From positions 311,994-375,993 of the forward strand of contig NZ_CADFEN010000001.1 in assembly GCF_902833145.1 (NCBI RefSeq): a DNA stretch of 64,000 nt, read 5' to 3'. Under the pieces are notes generated by a model. That model saw only the letters and a program-made list of their open reading frames with translations, did not search any database and had not been told where the DNA came from. The stretch comes from Burkholderia sp. BCC0506 (lineage in GTDB: Bacteria; Pseudomonadota; Gammaproteobacteria; Burkholderiales; Burkholderiaceae). The first letter of the stretch is position 1; each line of letters opens with the position of its first letter. Positions 16,244-24,994 of this stretch are shown here, piece by piece. The position numbers and the translations under genes were made by a program.

Positions 16244-16329
16244 ACGGCGGCTTCGGCGGTCGCGATGGAGGCCGGTGGTTGTGCGGTTGCGGTGCGTCGA
16301 GTTCGGTTCCGGTCGAGCCTGCAATCCGA

Positions 16330-18237
16330 TCATCGATAGACGATCTGCGCGGCGAGGTCATGCTTGATCGACCTGGCCATGCTTCGGAATTCGGGGTACT
16401 CGTCCGGTTGCAGATACGGCCGCGGCGAATTCAGCTCGAGCGTCCGGGTCACGCTGACGGTGCTGCCTTCGATTGCATAGGATGACGTATAAGTGCCGAG
16501 CGGCGAATTCACCGTGACGGGCTTCGGAAGGCTCAACACCTTCAGCGAGGGTGGCAACTGCAGTTTCGTGATTTCGCTGAAGCGCCCGGCTTTGAACAGC
16601 AGCGGGGTTTTTCGTCTGGCCGAACCCGCCCCGTCAAAGGCACTGGCAATCGTGTCGAAGCCGCCGAGTCCTCGTGGGACGCGCATCGCGCCGGGGCCGG
16701 GGAGCGGGGTGTAGTCCGGTAGTTCGAATACACCGGAGAACGAAAACGCAGTGCGCAGATCGTCGACGTCGCCGTGACGGTAGCGGCCGGTGCCCTCCGA
16801 TCCGGTCGCGGTGAGGAACGCCTGCGCAAACAACGGTTCGACACTTGCCGGCATCCGGGCGAACACCGAGCGGGCGCTCCAGTCGTATTCGCCGCGGTTT
16901 TCGACTTTGCTGCTGCCGCGAACTGTGCCGAGTGGGTCGAGCGTGGTGTGCGTGGTGACCGTCACCGTATCGGCGTCCGAGTGTGCAACGGGAAGGACGA
17001 CCAAGCGAGACGGCGCATCGCCGATGCCCGTCAGCAGCGCCTGCTTGCCTTCCTCGTTGAAGGGAAGGGTACCGAAGCGGGCCGTGCCTGCCGTCGAGTC
17101 GAGGTAGACGTCGAATTCGGGAACGTAGGTAATCGCGTGATTGAATACGGCCAGCGGACTGGCGGCCGAAGGCAGCCAATAGCGAGTGTCCGCATTCACG
17201 AGTACCGTGCTGCTCGCGATCCCTTTTGCTGCCAGCAGCGCCTGCAGCAGCGTCGTATGGTCCTTGCAGTCGCCATAGCGTGCGTGCAACACGTCTTGCG
17301 CGGTGTGCGGGACGACGCCGCCGAAACCGAGAAACACGGCAACATAGCGGATGTTTCGGCTCACCCATTGATACAGGGCATCGGTTTGATCGCGCCGGTT
17401 GGCGATGTCCTTCGTGACGGAATCGGCCAGCGCTTGTACGTCGGGCGTAACCGTCGCCTGTGCCAGCGCACGGGCAGCGTATGCTTGTCCGAGCGCCGCG
17501 TAATCCGGAAATGTCGTGATCGCGAGTCGCGGGCTGCGATCGTCGATACTCGGCCCATTCGCTTCGAACGGTTGCGCAGGCGCATCCTTGATTGTCCAGC
17601 GCCAGGTTTGCCGGCCATCGACATCGGCGGCAACCTGTCCACCCTGCATGTCGACGACGTCCGCGTGCAGCGTCATCGACGCGGGCGCATTGATCGTGAT
17701 GCTGGCGTTCCGGATCGGCTTGTTGTTCGGAAACGTGTCGTCGGCGGAGAACTGCCCGGGGAACAGCGGCATAACCTGCGTCTCGCGCGTGCGCATGGTC
17801 ACGGTCGCGCCGGGCTCGACGCCCGGAAAGACGATCGTCTTGACGAGGTTGTCGTCGAAGCTGGGGGCGTGGACGCTCGACGCGCTTTGACGCGTGAAGA
17901 TCGCATTGGCAGGAACGTCGATCCGCACGCCGTCGCGCGTGGTGGTGTAGGCTTCGAGCACCTCGAACTTCTGCAACTCGCGGCTATATCGATAGGAAAC
18001 CTGACCATACGATCTGACGCCCTGTTCCGTCTCCATGCGGATCGACCTGGCCTGTTCATGGATCGACGAGCCGTCGGGATTCACGGTGTAGACGCTGTCG
18101 TCGGACAAGACGGTGATGGCGGGAGAGAAGTCGGCGGAATACGCAACCGTTGCATGCGTTGCGATTGCCGCCACGGCGACGTGTACCCGGATCATGCGGC
18201 CGATTGAAATGGATCGACGGTCTCGCGGAATCTGCAT
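16330..18237 (-). CDS. DUF3857 and transglutaminase-like domain protein, exported
   Basis: A 635-aa protein with an N-terminal signal-like segment (hydrophobic from about residue 15, MIRVHVAVAAIATHATVAYS). The DUF3857 beta domain covers about 55-240. A transglutaminase-like cysteine protease core follows, with GDCKDHTTLL containing Cys324 and probable His367 and Asp380. The C-terminal part is a beta-rich DUF2569-type tail without obvious membrane helices. These proteins are common in Gram-negative envelopes but functionally uncharacterised; peptide cross-linking or cleavage is inferred from the triad. The ATG at 18237 has GAGAGG upstream; ATG 18195 is an alternative. Confidence 0.85.
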   Translation of the reverse strand: MQIPRDRRSISIGRMIRVHVAVAAIATHATVAYSADFSPAITVLSDDSVYTVNPDGSSIHEQARSIRMETEQGVRSYGQVSYRYSRELQKFEVLEAYTTTRDGVRIDVPANAIFTRQSASSVHAPSFDDNLVKTIVFPGVEPGATVTMRTRETQVMPLFPGQFSADDTFPNNKPIRNASITINAPASMTLHADVVDMQGGQVAADVDGRQTWRWTIKDAPAQPFEANGPSIDDRSPRLAITTFPDYAALGQAYAARALAQATVTPDVQALADSVTKDIANRRDQTDALYQWVSRNIRYVAVFLGFGGVVPHTAQDVLHARYGDCKDHTTLLQALLAAKGIASSTVLVNADTRYWLPSAASPLAVFNHAITYVPEFDVYLDSTAGTARFGTLPFNEEGKQALLTGIGDAPSRLVVLPVAHSDADTVTVTTHTTLDPLGTVRGSSKVENRGEYDWSARSVFARMPASVEPLFAQAFLTATGSEGTGRYRHGDVDDLRTAFSFSGVFELPDYTPLPGPGAMRVPRGLGGFDTIASAFDGAGSARRKTPLLFKAGRFSEITKLQLPPSLKVLSLPKPVTVNSPLGTYTSSYAIEGSTVSVTRTLELNSPRPYLQPDEYPEFRSMARSIKHDLAAQIVYR

Positions 18238-18515
18238 GTGGACGGCCCTCTCGATTTCTTGTTTTCCTCCGGCGAGGAGGACGCAAGAAGCTACCACGAC
18301 GAAGAGGATGCCGCTACGGCTTGCGCTGCGAATTCGGCGTTGATTTGCGTGTGGTGTTTGCGTCGACAGGTTCTTGTCAGCTGATTGCCGGGCCGCTCGT
18401 AAACGATTCGTATCCTGGCGCGGCTGGACGCGCGCACGCAATGTCGACGCTCGCGAATGGCTGACGACTCCGCCGATGCGAAGCCGCGCCAATCGGGCGT
18501 AGCGGGGGAGGACGG
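18238..18515. other. Intergenic region upstream of transglutaminase-like gene
   Basis: About 280 bp between the DUF2867 remnant and the start of the DUF3857 gene. It should contain that gene's promoter. I see no hairpin, palindrome or plausible frame. Confidence 0.4.
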
Positions 18516-18697
18516 CTACCGGCCGGGCCATCCAATTGCCTGCGCGCGATCGAGCGAGGACCGCACGACGCGGCGATGAAAAGGTGCGATGACGCCGAGA
18601 TAAACGCGGCCCAACGGGCGATTGTAGAAAACGAGCGTGGTGAGTGTCAGCGCGCTGCGCACGGCACGGCTCGTCGCGAGAACATCGCGGAGGATTA
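18516..18697 (-). pseudogene. 3' remnant of a DUF2867-family gene
   Basis: Immediately downstream of the TetR stop, a minus-strand frame of about 60 codons ending in TAG contains TTLVFYNRPLGRVYLGVIAP followed by FHRRVVRSSLDRA. This is the C-terminal pattern of DUF2867 proteins (N-x2-G-R-x-Y then PFH-x2-V). No start codon or N-terminal part precedes it except out-of-frame TetR sequence, so the gene is truncated. The TetR gene appears to have been joined to it by a deletion. Confidence 0.55.
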
Positions 18698-19276
18698 CCC
18701 CCCGGAAGCCCCCCACCCTTGGCTGCCGACCTCTGCCAGCGCGTCGAACACCGCCGGCGAGCGTTCCAGACGGGCGATCGTGCGGGCGCCCTCGAGCGCG
18801 GCGACCAACGCGGCCGCCGCTGACGATGCGCGCGCGGAAGCGAAACCGCACCCCCTGAAATGCGCCGCAATCACTTCCGTCGAATCGGCAAACCCCCGCG
18901 CAACCCGCTTGGTCAGTTCAGCATCGAGCGCGGGCAGTTCGTTTGCCAGGTTCTGCATCAGGCACCCGTACTGGAAATCCGCGGCGACCATTTCGGCCGC
19001 AAAAGTGCTGAAGAGCCGACGCACGAAATTCAGCGCATGACCGGTCGTATCGGCCGAGATGTTCTGCAAGACGGCAATTCGATTCGTGACGTAATGGTCG
19101 ATTGCTTCCTCGGCGAGTTGTGCCTTGCCGCGGGGAAAGTGAAAGTAGAACGATCCCTTGGGCGCACCGCTTTCTTCGAGGATCTGGGTCAGTCCGGTCG
19201 CGGTGTAGCCCTGGATGCGAAACAGCCGTTCGGCCGTGGCAATCGCGCGAGCGCGCGCGTCAGTCTTGCGTGTCAT
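18695..19276 (-). CDS. TetR/AcrR family transcriptional repressor
   Basis: A 193-aa regulator with the TetR N-terminal helix-turn-helix (AERLFRIQGYTATGLTQIL then PKGSFYFHFPRGKAQL) and a helical ligand domain resembling the TetR_C_11/YxaF type (QYGCLMQNLANELP). The start at ATG 19276 (MTRKTDARAR) suits the family. It is transcribed divergently from the alpha/beta hydrolase gene, and two tandem palindromic 17-bp repeats occupy the 81-bp gap, so it most likely represses both itself and the hydrolase until a small electrophile or lipophilic ligand binds (inference). Confidence 0.92.
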   Translation of the reverse strand: MTRKTDARARAIATAERLFRIQGYTATGLTQILEESGAPKGSFYFHFPRGKAQLAEEAIDHYVTNRIAVLQNISADTTGHALNFVRRLFSTFAAEMVAADFQYGCLMQNLANELPALDAELTKRVARGFADSTEVIAAHFRGCGFASARASSAAAALVAALEGARTIARLERSPAVFDALAEVGSQGWGASGG

Positions 19277-19308
19277 GGCGGAAAAGTACCACGTTTCGCT
19301 TGACCGGG

Positions 19309-19342
19309 CTATGGCGATCGCCATACTATGGTGATCACCCTA
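19309..19342. promoter_or_regulatory. Tandem TetR-type operators
   Basis: Two adjacent 17-bp copies, CTATGGCGATCGCCATA and CTATGGTGATCACCCTA, differ at three positions. Two differences (C to T and G to A) are symmetric and preserve base pairing in the dyad. The first holds a perfect 14-bp palindrome at 19311-19324 and the second a perfect 10-bp palindrome at 19330-19339. They lie directly between the TetR gene and the hydrolase start, as repressor operators do. Confidence 0.75.
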
Positions 19343-19357
19343 TTCCGGAGTGCCACG

Positions 19358-20635
19358 ATGCCCGTCGACAACAGCAAGCCCTCGGCGCCGCGACGAGCGG
19401 TCCTGGCGATGGGCGCGGCCGGCCTGGTGGCGGCTTGGCTTCGGCCCGCCCGTGCAAACCCGACAGGAGAAGGTGATTTGGCCATGTCGACCTACGCTGC
19501 CGGAACGCTGCCCAAAGGGGTGCGTTCGCGCATGATCCACGGGGTGAACGGCCTCGATGTCCATATTCTCGAGGCCGGTCATGAAAGCACCGGCCGGCCG
19601 CTCGCGCTGCTTTTGCACGGTTTTCCGGACCTGGCCTACGGCTGGCGGCATCTGATGCCCATCCTGGCCGACGCGGGATACCACGTCGTGGCGCCCGATC
19701 AGCGGGGGTATGGGCGTACCACCGGCTGGGCGAACGACTACGACGCCCCGCTCGAGCCCTTCAGCCTGCTGAATATGACGCGCGACGCGCTCGGACTGGT
19801 GTCGGCGTTGGGATATCGGCAGACGTCGATGCTCGTAGGACACGACCTCGGCTCGCCCGTGGCCGCGTATTGCGCGCTGGTGCGACCGGACGTCTTTCCG
19901 TCGGTGGTGCTGATGAGCGCACCGTTCCCGGGCCCGCCCGCGCTTGCGTTCGACACGGCGCGCAGCGAGATGTCGCCGGCGCGACCGAACGGCGAAGGTC
20001 GGAAACTGGCGGCGGCGCTTGCCGCGCTCGATCCCCCGAGAGCGTATTACCAGCAATACCTGAGCACCCGGAACGCCAACCCGGACATGTGGCACCCGCC
20101 TCGAGGTTTATCCGCGTTCCTGCGAGCATTCTTTTACGTCAAGAGCGCCGACTGGCCGGGCAACAAGCCGCATCCGCTCAAGGCGCTCACTGCCGCGGAA
20201 CTGGCGCAAATGCCCACGTACTACGTGATGGATCTCGGCAAGACGATGCCCGAAACCGTCGCGCCCTTCGAACCGTCCGCCGCCGAAATCCTCGCCTGCA
20301 AATGGCTGACCGACGCGGAACTCGCGGTGTACACGGCGGAGTACGGCCGCACCGGGTTTCAAGGCGCGCTGCAGGCGTATCGTGTCTTGTCCGATCCCGA
20401 CCTGAACGCCGAGCTGCGCCTGTTTTCGGGCAGGACGATCGACGTTCCGTCGCTCTTCATTGGCGGCACGCGCGATTGGGGCACCTATTCGGCGCCGGGC
20501 GCGCTCGATCTGATGAGAACGAAGGCGGCGACGAACATGCGCGGCATCGAGCTGATCGACGGCGCAGGTCACTGGATCCAGCAGGAGCAACCGGACAAAC
20601 TCGGCGAGCGCCTGCTCGCTTTCGCGAAGGCGTGA
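19358..20635 (+). CDS. Alpha/beta hydrolase, epoxide hydrolase-like, Tat-exported
   Basis: A 425-aa hydrolase. Residues 11-33 resemble a twin-arginine signal (PRRAVLAMGAAGLVAAWLRP then ARA). The hydrolase core has the oxyanion motif LLLHGFPD at 85-92, a nucleophile elbow GHDLGS with Asp163, and the catalytic histidine in DGAGHWIQQEQPD near the C-terminus. Asp at the nucleophile position is the epoxide-hydrolase or haloalkane-dehalogenase type. The start is ATG 19358 with GGAG upstream. It is adjacent to, and probably controlled by, the divergent TetR repressor through the tandem operators. Confidence 0.88.
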   Translation: MPVDNSKPSAPRRAVLAMGAAGLVAAWLRPARANPTGEGDLAMSTYAAGTLPKGVRSRMIHGVNGLDVHILEAGHESTGRPLALLLHGFPDLAYGWRHLMPILADAGYHVVAPDQRGYGRTTGWANDYDAPLEPFSLLNMTRDALGLVSALGYRQTSMLVGHDLGSPVAAYCALVRPDVFPSVVLMSAPFPGPPALAFDTARSEMSPARPNGEGRKLAAALAALDPPRAYYQQYLSTRNANPDMWHPPRGLSAFLRAFFYVKSADWPGNKPHPLKALTAAELAQMPTYYVMDLGKTMPETVAPFEPSAAEILACKWLTDAELAVYTAEYGRTGFQGALQAYRVLSDPDLNAELRLFSGRTIDVPSLFIGGTRDWGTYSAPGALDLMRTKAATNMRGIELIDGAGHWIQQEQPDKLGERLLAFAKA

Positions 20636-20750
20636 AGCAGGGGGCCGGCGCGGACGAACGACCGCGAGGGACGAGGGCGGAAATCCGCATCGGGTCGAAA
20701 TCGCGCGTATCGATGGAATACGGCGCCTTTCGCGACCGGCGGCAGCCGCA

Positions 20751-21671
20751 TCAGGCGCGACAGGCCGTTTCGGCGCCGAACCGGTCGACCACGAATTCGG
20801 TAAAGCTGCGAAGCTTCGGTGATTGCTGCCGCTCTCGCAAATAAAGGAGATTCATCGACCGCTCGGGCGCGGCAAAGTCCGGCATGATTTCGATCAGGCG
20901 CTCGTCGCGAATGTCGTCGTGTATCAACAGGGAAGGCAGCATCGCGATACCCAGCCCTTGCAATGCGGCCCGGCGCAACGCATCCGCGCTGTCGATTCTC
21001 AGTCTGCCGTCCACGGAGAGGCTCATCGGCCCATCCGGGCCTTTCAGCATCCATCGGGATTGCGCTGCGTGCCATTCCGATCGGGGCGGATACGCATACG
21101 TCAGGCAATGATGCTCGCGAAGTGCATGCGGCGTAGTCGGCGCGCCGTGTTCGCGAACGTAAGCGGGCGACGCACACAGCACCAGCCGGTATGGCGCCAG
21201 CGGACGCGCGACGACATCCGGGTTGGCGAGCTGACCGATGCGAATGGCTGCCTCGAAACCTTCGTCGAACAGGTCGGCGAGCGAGTCGGTTGCGACGATA
21301 TCGAGCCTGATCCCGGGGTAGCGCTGGTAATAGTCCGCGAGCGCGGGAATCAGGCACTCGTTCGTAAACACGACGGGCGCGGTCACGCGCAAACGCCCTC
21401 GCGGCTGCTCAAGGTGATCGAGCGCAAGCTGTTCCGTGTCGTCGACCAGGCCGAGGATCTCGACGCATCGCTCGTAGTAAGCGTGGCCGAACGCGCTGAC
21501 TTTCTGCTTGCGGGTCGTGCGGTGAACGAGGACCGTGCCAAGCCGATTTTCCAAAGCCTGCAGGTAATTGCCGACCATGGTCGGCGACAGATCGGACGCT
21601 TGCGCGGCCGCCGTCAGGCTACCGGTTTCCACGATGCGGACGAATACGGCCATCGCCTTGAGGAGATCCAT
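20751..21671 (-). CDS. LysR family transcriptional regulator
   Basis: A 306-aa LysR regulator. The N-terminal FVRIVETGSLTAAAQASDLS-type helix-turn-helix and ENRLGTVLVHRTTRKQ wing are typical of the AaeR/DmlR-like group, as is the effector-domain start RGRLRVTAPVVF. It diverges from the NIPSNAP gene across 96 bp. A perfect 14-bp palindrome covers its start codon and suggests autoregulation (inference). Confidence 0.92.
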   Translation of the reverse strand: MDLLKAMAVFVRIVETGSLTAAAQASDLSPTMVGNYLQALENRLGTVLVHRTTRKQKVSAFGHAYYERCVEILGLVDDTEQLALDHLEQPRGRLRVTAPVVFTNECLIPALADYYQRYPGIRLDIVATDSLADLFDEGFEAAIRIGQLANPDVVARPLAPYRLVLCASPAYVREHGAPTTPHALREHHCLTYAYPPRSEWHAAQSRWMLKGPDGPMSLSVDGRLRIDSADALRRAALQGLGIAMLPSLLIHDDIRDERLIEIMPDFAAPERSMNLLYLRERQQSPKLRSFTEFVVDRFGAETACRA

Positions 21672-21767
21672 TGCGCAATGGTACTGGATTCTGTTTCAAG
21701 GTGACGCGCGTTTATCGGCCACCGGTTTGGACATACATTGCGATGGACGAATGAAAGGAGAGCAGAC

Positions 21768-22382
21768 ATGCCGTATGAACTCGCGACGTTGTCGTGTCCG
21801 CTGCTGGACCAGGACAGGGTGTCCCGCCATGCGCATCGCTGGGTATCGGATGCCGACGCGCAAGGCCGGCTGCTTGGCGCATGGCGCACGGAAATCGGTG
21901 AGCTGTCGCGGATTGTCGTGCTGCGCGGCTTCGGGACGATGGATGAATTGCAGCATGAACGCGATCGCGCATTGGGTGCCGAGCGACCTTTCGGGATTGA
22001 AAGCGAATCCGTTCGATTGGCCATGGAAAGCTATGCGCTGTTTCCTTTTCTACCCGACATCGAACCGCGCGCATTGGGTGGCTTCTATGAGATTCGTCGC
22101 TACTGGCTGAAAGCCGGCGGCATTGCGCCGACCCTTTCCGCGTGGGAACGTGCGGTCGGTCCGGCCAAGGCCTATACGTCGCATCTCGTTTGCAACATGT
22201 ACGCGCTCGATGGACCGCCGCGCATCACGCACATTTGGGGATTCTCGAGTCTGGAAGAACGCATGGCGTTGAGAAAGCGGCATTACGCAGAGGGTCTGTG
22301 GCCGCCGGCAGGCGGGCCGGAACAGATCGAACGGGCGACGTCGACGATCGGTCTGCCGGAGACGTGGTCGCCGTTGCATTGA
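21768..22382 (+). CDS. NIPSNAP-family protein
   Basis: A 204-aa protein of two related ferredoxin-like halves: YELATLSCPLLDQ at the N-terminus and GGFYEIRRYWLKAGGIAPTL in the second half, the usual NIPSNAP beginning. Members are small alpha/beta-barrel dimers often found with catabolic or antibiotic genes, but their reactions are unknown. The start has AAAGGAG seven bases upstream. It is divergent from the LysR gene and is probably its target. Confidence 0.8.
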   Translation: MPYELATLSCPLLDQDRVSRHAHRWVSDADAQGRLLGAWRTEIGELSRIVVLRGFGTMDELQHERDRALGAERPFGIESESVRLAMESYALFPFLPDIEPRALGGFYEIRRYWLKAGGIAPTLSAWERAVGPAKAYTSHLVCNMYALDGPPRITHIWGFSSLEERMALRKRHYAEGLWPPAGGPEQIERATSTIGLPETWSPLH

Positions 22383-22597
22383 ATGGGCCGTTTGCGACCG
22401 ATGCGGCAAGCGATGCCAAGCGATAGCCGCGGATACGGCATCGAGAAGCCATGTTGCGACGCGCCGACTGGCCTTGCTGCGATTGCTCGGTTTTCCCTGG
22501 ATCAATGATGTCTGCGCCAGGCTGTCACGTATTTCCCGCTTGGGCGAAATAGGGCGGACGATCCACCGGCCGCCGGTGGCCGCAATGTCGACGGACG

Positions 22598-23911
22598 TTA
22601 TCGACTTAACGGGTCGGTTACGCCGGGTGTGGCAAATCCCTCGGGGTACTCGCGTCTATACCAATCGACGACCTGATCGTGATCGAGCTCGAAAAACTCG
22701 CGCGATCTTGGTATCAGTACGAATCCCACCGCCATCAGTGAGGCTAGGAGGCAAAAACCGGAATAAACGGCCGGGAGCGGCCAATGAGCGAGCGCAATGC
22801 CGGCGAGTAGCGGCCCCAATGCGCTCGCAACCTGCGTGCTCATCGCGTTGACGGACGTCATTCGCACCCTGAATTCCTTCGGAATAGCGAGCGTCCGGTG
22901 TGTCGAGCCCACTAGCACCATGATCGTGTTGGCGAAGCCGGCGCAGCCGAACGCCAGAATCAAAAGCCAGGACTGGTGGGCAATCCCGACCACCGATAAG
23001 AGGATGCCTTCCGATACGGCGGCACACACGCGCACGGGGTAACGGCCGAAGCGGTGCACGAGATAAGTCGAAATGCCGAAGCTGCCGAGCAGCATGCCAA
23101 CCGAGATGCTCGCTTCGCAGGCGCCCATCCACGTGCTCGACAGGCCGAGGGCGCTGATTTTCAGCGGCACGAAAAGATTGAACGCGGGACCGATGAAGAC
23201 CCAGACCAGGAAGTTCACGAGCGTCCAGCCTCGCTCGATCGGCACGGCCCACTTAGCCTTCATTCCGGCCGTAAACTCGATCCACCACTGCGCTGTTCCT
23301 CCGGTCGCGGCGCGGCGCTCTTTGCTGGTCGGCCGCGGCAGCATGCAAAGGACGAACGTGGCTAGCGCGAGCAGGCCGAAATAGGTCCAGAATGTTGCGG
23401 CCGTTCCGACGCTCGCCAGCAAAGCGCCGCCCACAAGCGGGCCCACGAGACGTCCAGCCGAAGCGGCGCGTTTGCGCAGCGCGAGTGCCTCGGGTAGCTC
23501 TGCCGGCGGCACGAGTTCGGGCGTGATGGCGGCCGATGCGCCGCTGACAAAGGCGTTGGCGACGACGGCAGCCAGGCTGACGGCGATGACGACGTGAAAG
23601 TTGTAGCCGTCGATCGTTGCGACCGCGGCGAGCAGCATTCCCGTGATTGCCGTCGCCGCGATACCGAAAATCAACTGTGTTCGCTTGGCATAGCGCTCAC
23701 TGAACGGAGCGACGAGCGGTTGCGATACGAACGTGACCACAGCAATGGCGATGCCGTAGCTCACGAGATCCTGTGCGCCGCCTTGCTGGGTCACCCACCA
23801 CGGGATCGCAATAAGGCTGATCATTTGAGCCAGGGTGGTCAGTACCTCACCGACGAGCATCGCTCGTAGTGCCGGATGGACATTTCCGATAGCGCGAAGA
23901 TTCAGTGCCAT
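22598..23911 (-). CDS. MFS transporter, MFS_3/enterobactin-exporter-like
   Basis: A 437-aa twelve-helix inner-membrane protein. The N-terminal part (VGEVLTTLAQMISLIAIPWW then VSQPLVAPFSERYAKR, motif A) resembles MFS_3 exporters that move siderophores or macrolides. The ATG at 23911 follows GGAG and begins MALNLRAIG; an in-frame ATG at 23950 lacks this. It follows the LysR gene on the same strand with a 94-bp gap, so the two may form a unit. The substrate is unknown. Confidence 0.87.
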   Translation of the reverse strand: MALNLRAIGNVHPALRAMLVGEVLTTLAQMISLIAIPWWVTQQGGAQDLVSYGIAIAVVTFVSQPLVAPFSERYAKRTQLIFGIAATAITGMLLAAVATIDGYNFHVVIAVSLAAVVANAFVSGASAAITPELVPPAELPEALALRKRAASAGRLVGPLVGGALLASVGTAATFWTYFGLLALATFVLCMLPRPTSKERRAATGGTAQWWIEFTAGMKAKWAVPIERGWTLVNFLVWVFIGPAFNLFVPLKISALGLSSTWMGACEASISVGMLLGSFGISTYLVHRFGRYPVRVCAAVSEGILLSVVGIAHQSWLLILAFGCAGFANTIMVLVGSTHRTLAIPKEFRVRMTSVNAMSTQVASALGPLLAGIALAHWPLPAVYSGFCLLASLMAVGFVLIPRSREFFELDHDQVVDWYRREYPEGFATPGVTDPLSR

Positions 23912-24005
23912 TCGTTCTCCAGTTTCTGACAAGCTCGATGCAATGTTCATCGCGTTTGCCAACGTCGCCTTGATCGTTGAAGGCTTGCGGTAGTGTGAAC
24001 AAGCC

Positions 24006-24899
24006 CTATCCGACTGCGATCGACCTGGCGAACGCGATGAACTGCTCGACGCAGGGTGACGAGAACGGTTCGGACCACGTGGCGACCAATTCGAGAACAT
24101 GCGGCGTCGCAAGCGGCACGTAAGCGACACCCGAGCGTTGCAACGTCGACGTGAAGCCGGGCACGATGGCGACGCCGCGTTCCGCTGCCACCAGCGACAC
24201 CAGCGTCGTGATCTGCGACGCGGTCGGCCCTATCCGCGGCGCAACGCCCTCACGGGCGCACAGATCCTCGAGCGCCGCGTTCAGCGCGGAACCGTAACCC
24301 GCCGGGAACGTGACGAAGTTCTCGTTGACGAGTTCACTGAACGCGATCGTCGCCTTGCTCGCGTACTTGCTCTGGGCAGGAACCGCGGCGACGAGCGGCT
24401 CCCGCGACACGACGAGGGACTCGATGCATGCCCCCGACGTCTTCGCCGCTGCCCAACCGAATCCAACGTCCATCGTGCCGTCGGCGATCTGCTGGCGTTG
24501 ACTCGCGGTCGATACTTCCCGAAACGCCAACTCGACTTCCGGCATGCTGCGGCTCACATTGCGGATGATGTCCGAAAACGCGTCGGACATCGGAATGGAG
24601 CTCGCATAGCCGATCACGACGCGGCCGACCATGCCTTGCGCCATCTTGCGCGCCGTTGCCTCCGCCTCGTCGACTGCATGAATGACGCTCCTCGCGTGTT
24701 CGAGAAACAGCGCGCCTGCCGGCGTGAGCTGTACCGCGCGTGTCGATCGTTCGAACAGCCGGATGCCGAGGTCGGTTTCGAGCGCGGCGATATGGCGCGT
24801 CAAAGGCGGCTGGGCGATACGCAAGCGCAGCGCCGCGCGTCCGAAATGCAATTCGTCGGCGACGGTCACGAAATAGCGGAGGCGGCGTAGATCGAGCAT
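24006..24899 (-). CDS. LysR family transcriptional regulator
   Basis: A 297-aa LysR regulator of the classic BenM/CatR-like shape: MLDLRRLRYFVTVADELHFG, AALRLRIAQPPLTRHIAALE, LFERSTRAVQLTPAG. The effector domain carries GRVVIGYASSIPM. The gene is divergent from an MFS gene at 24995 (95-bp gap) and upstream of another on its own strand, so it plausibly controls one or both transporters. The start at ATG 24899 is the usual position relative to the helix-turn-helix. Confidence 0.92.
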   Translation of the reverse strand: MLDLRRLRYFVTVADELHFGRAALRLRIAQPPLTRHIAALETDLGIRLFERSTRAVQLTPAGALFLEHARSVIHAVDEAEATARKMAQGMVGRVVIGYASSIPMSDAFSDIIRNVSRSMPEVELAFREVSTASQRQQIADGTMDVGFGWAAAKTSGACIESLVVSREPLVAAVPAQSKYASKATIAFSELVNENFVTFPAGYGSALNAALEDLCAREGVAPRIGPTASQITTLVSLVAAERGVAIVPGFTSTLQRSGVAYVPLATPHVLELVATWSEPFSSPCVEQFIAFARSIAVG

Positions 24900-24994
24900 T
24901 CTTGTCTTTTCGGTATCAATGGCGACGAAAACAGTATTGGCACGCGTGTCGCCCACTCGTCAGACTGTCACGCAAACCAGATAGGGCGTCATCA

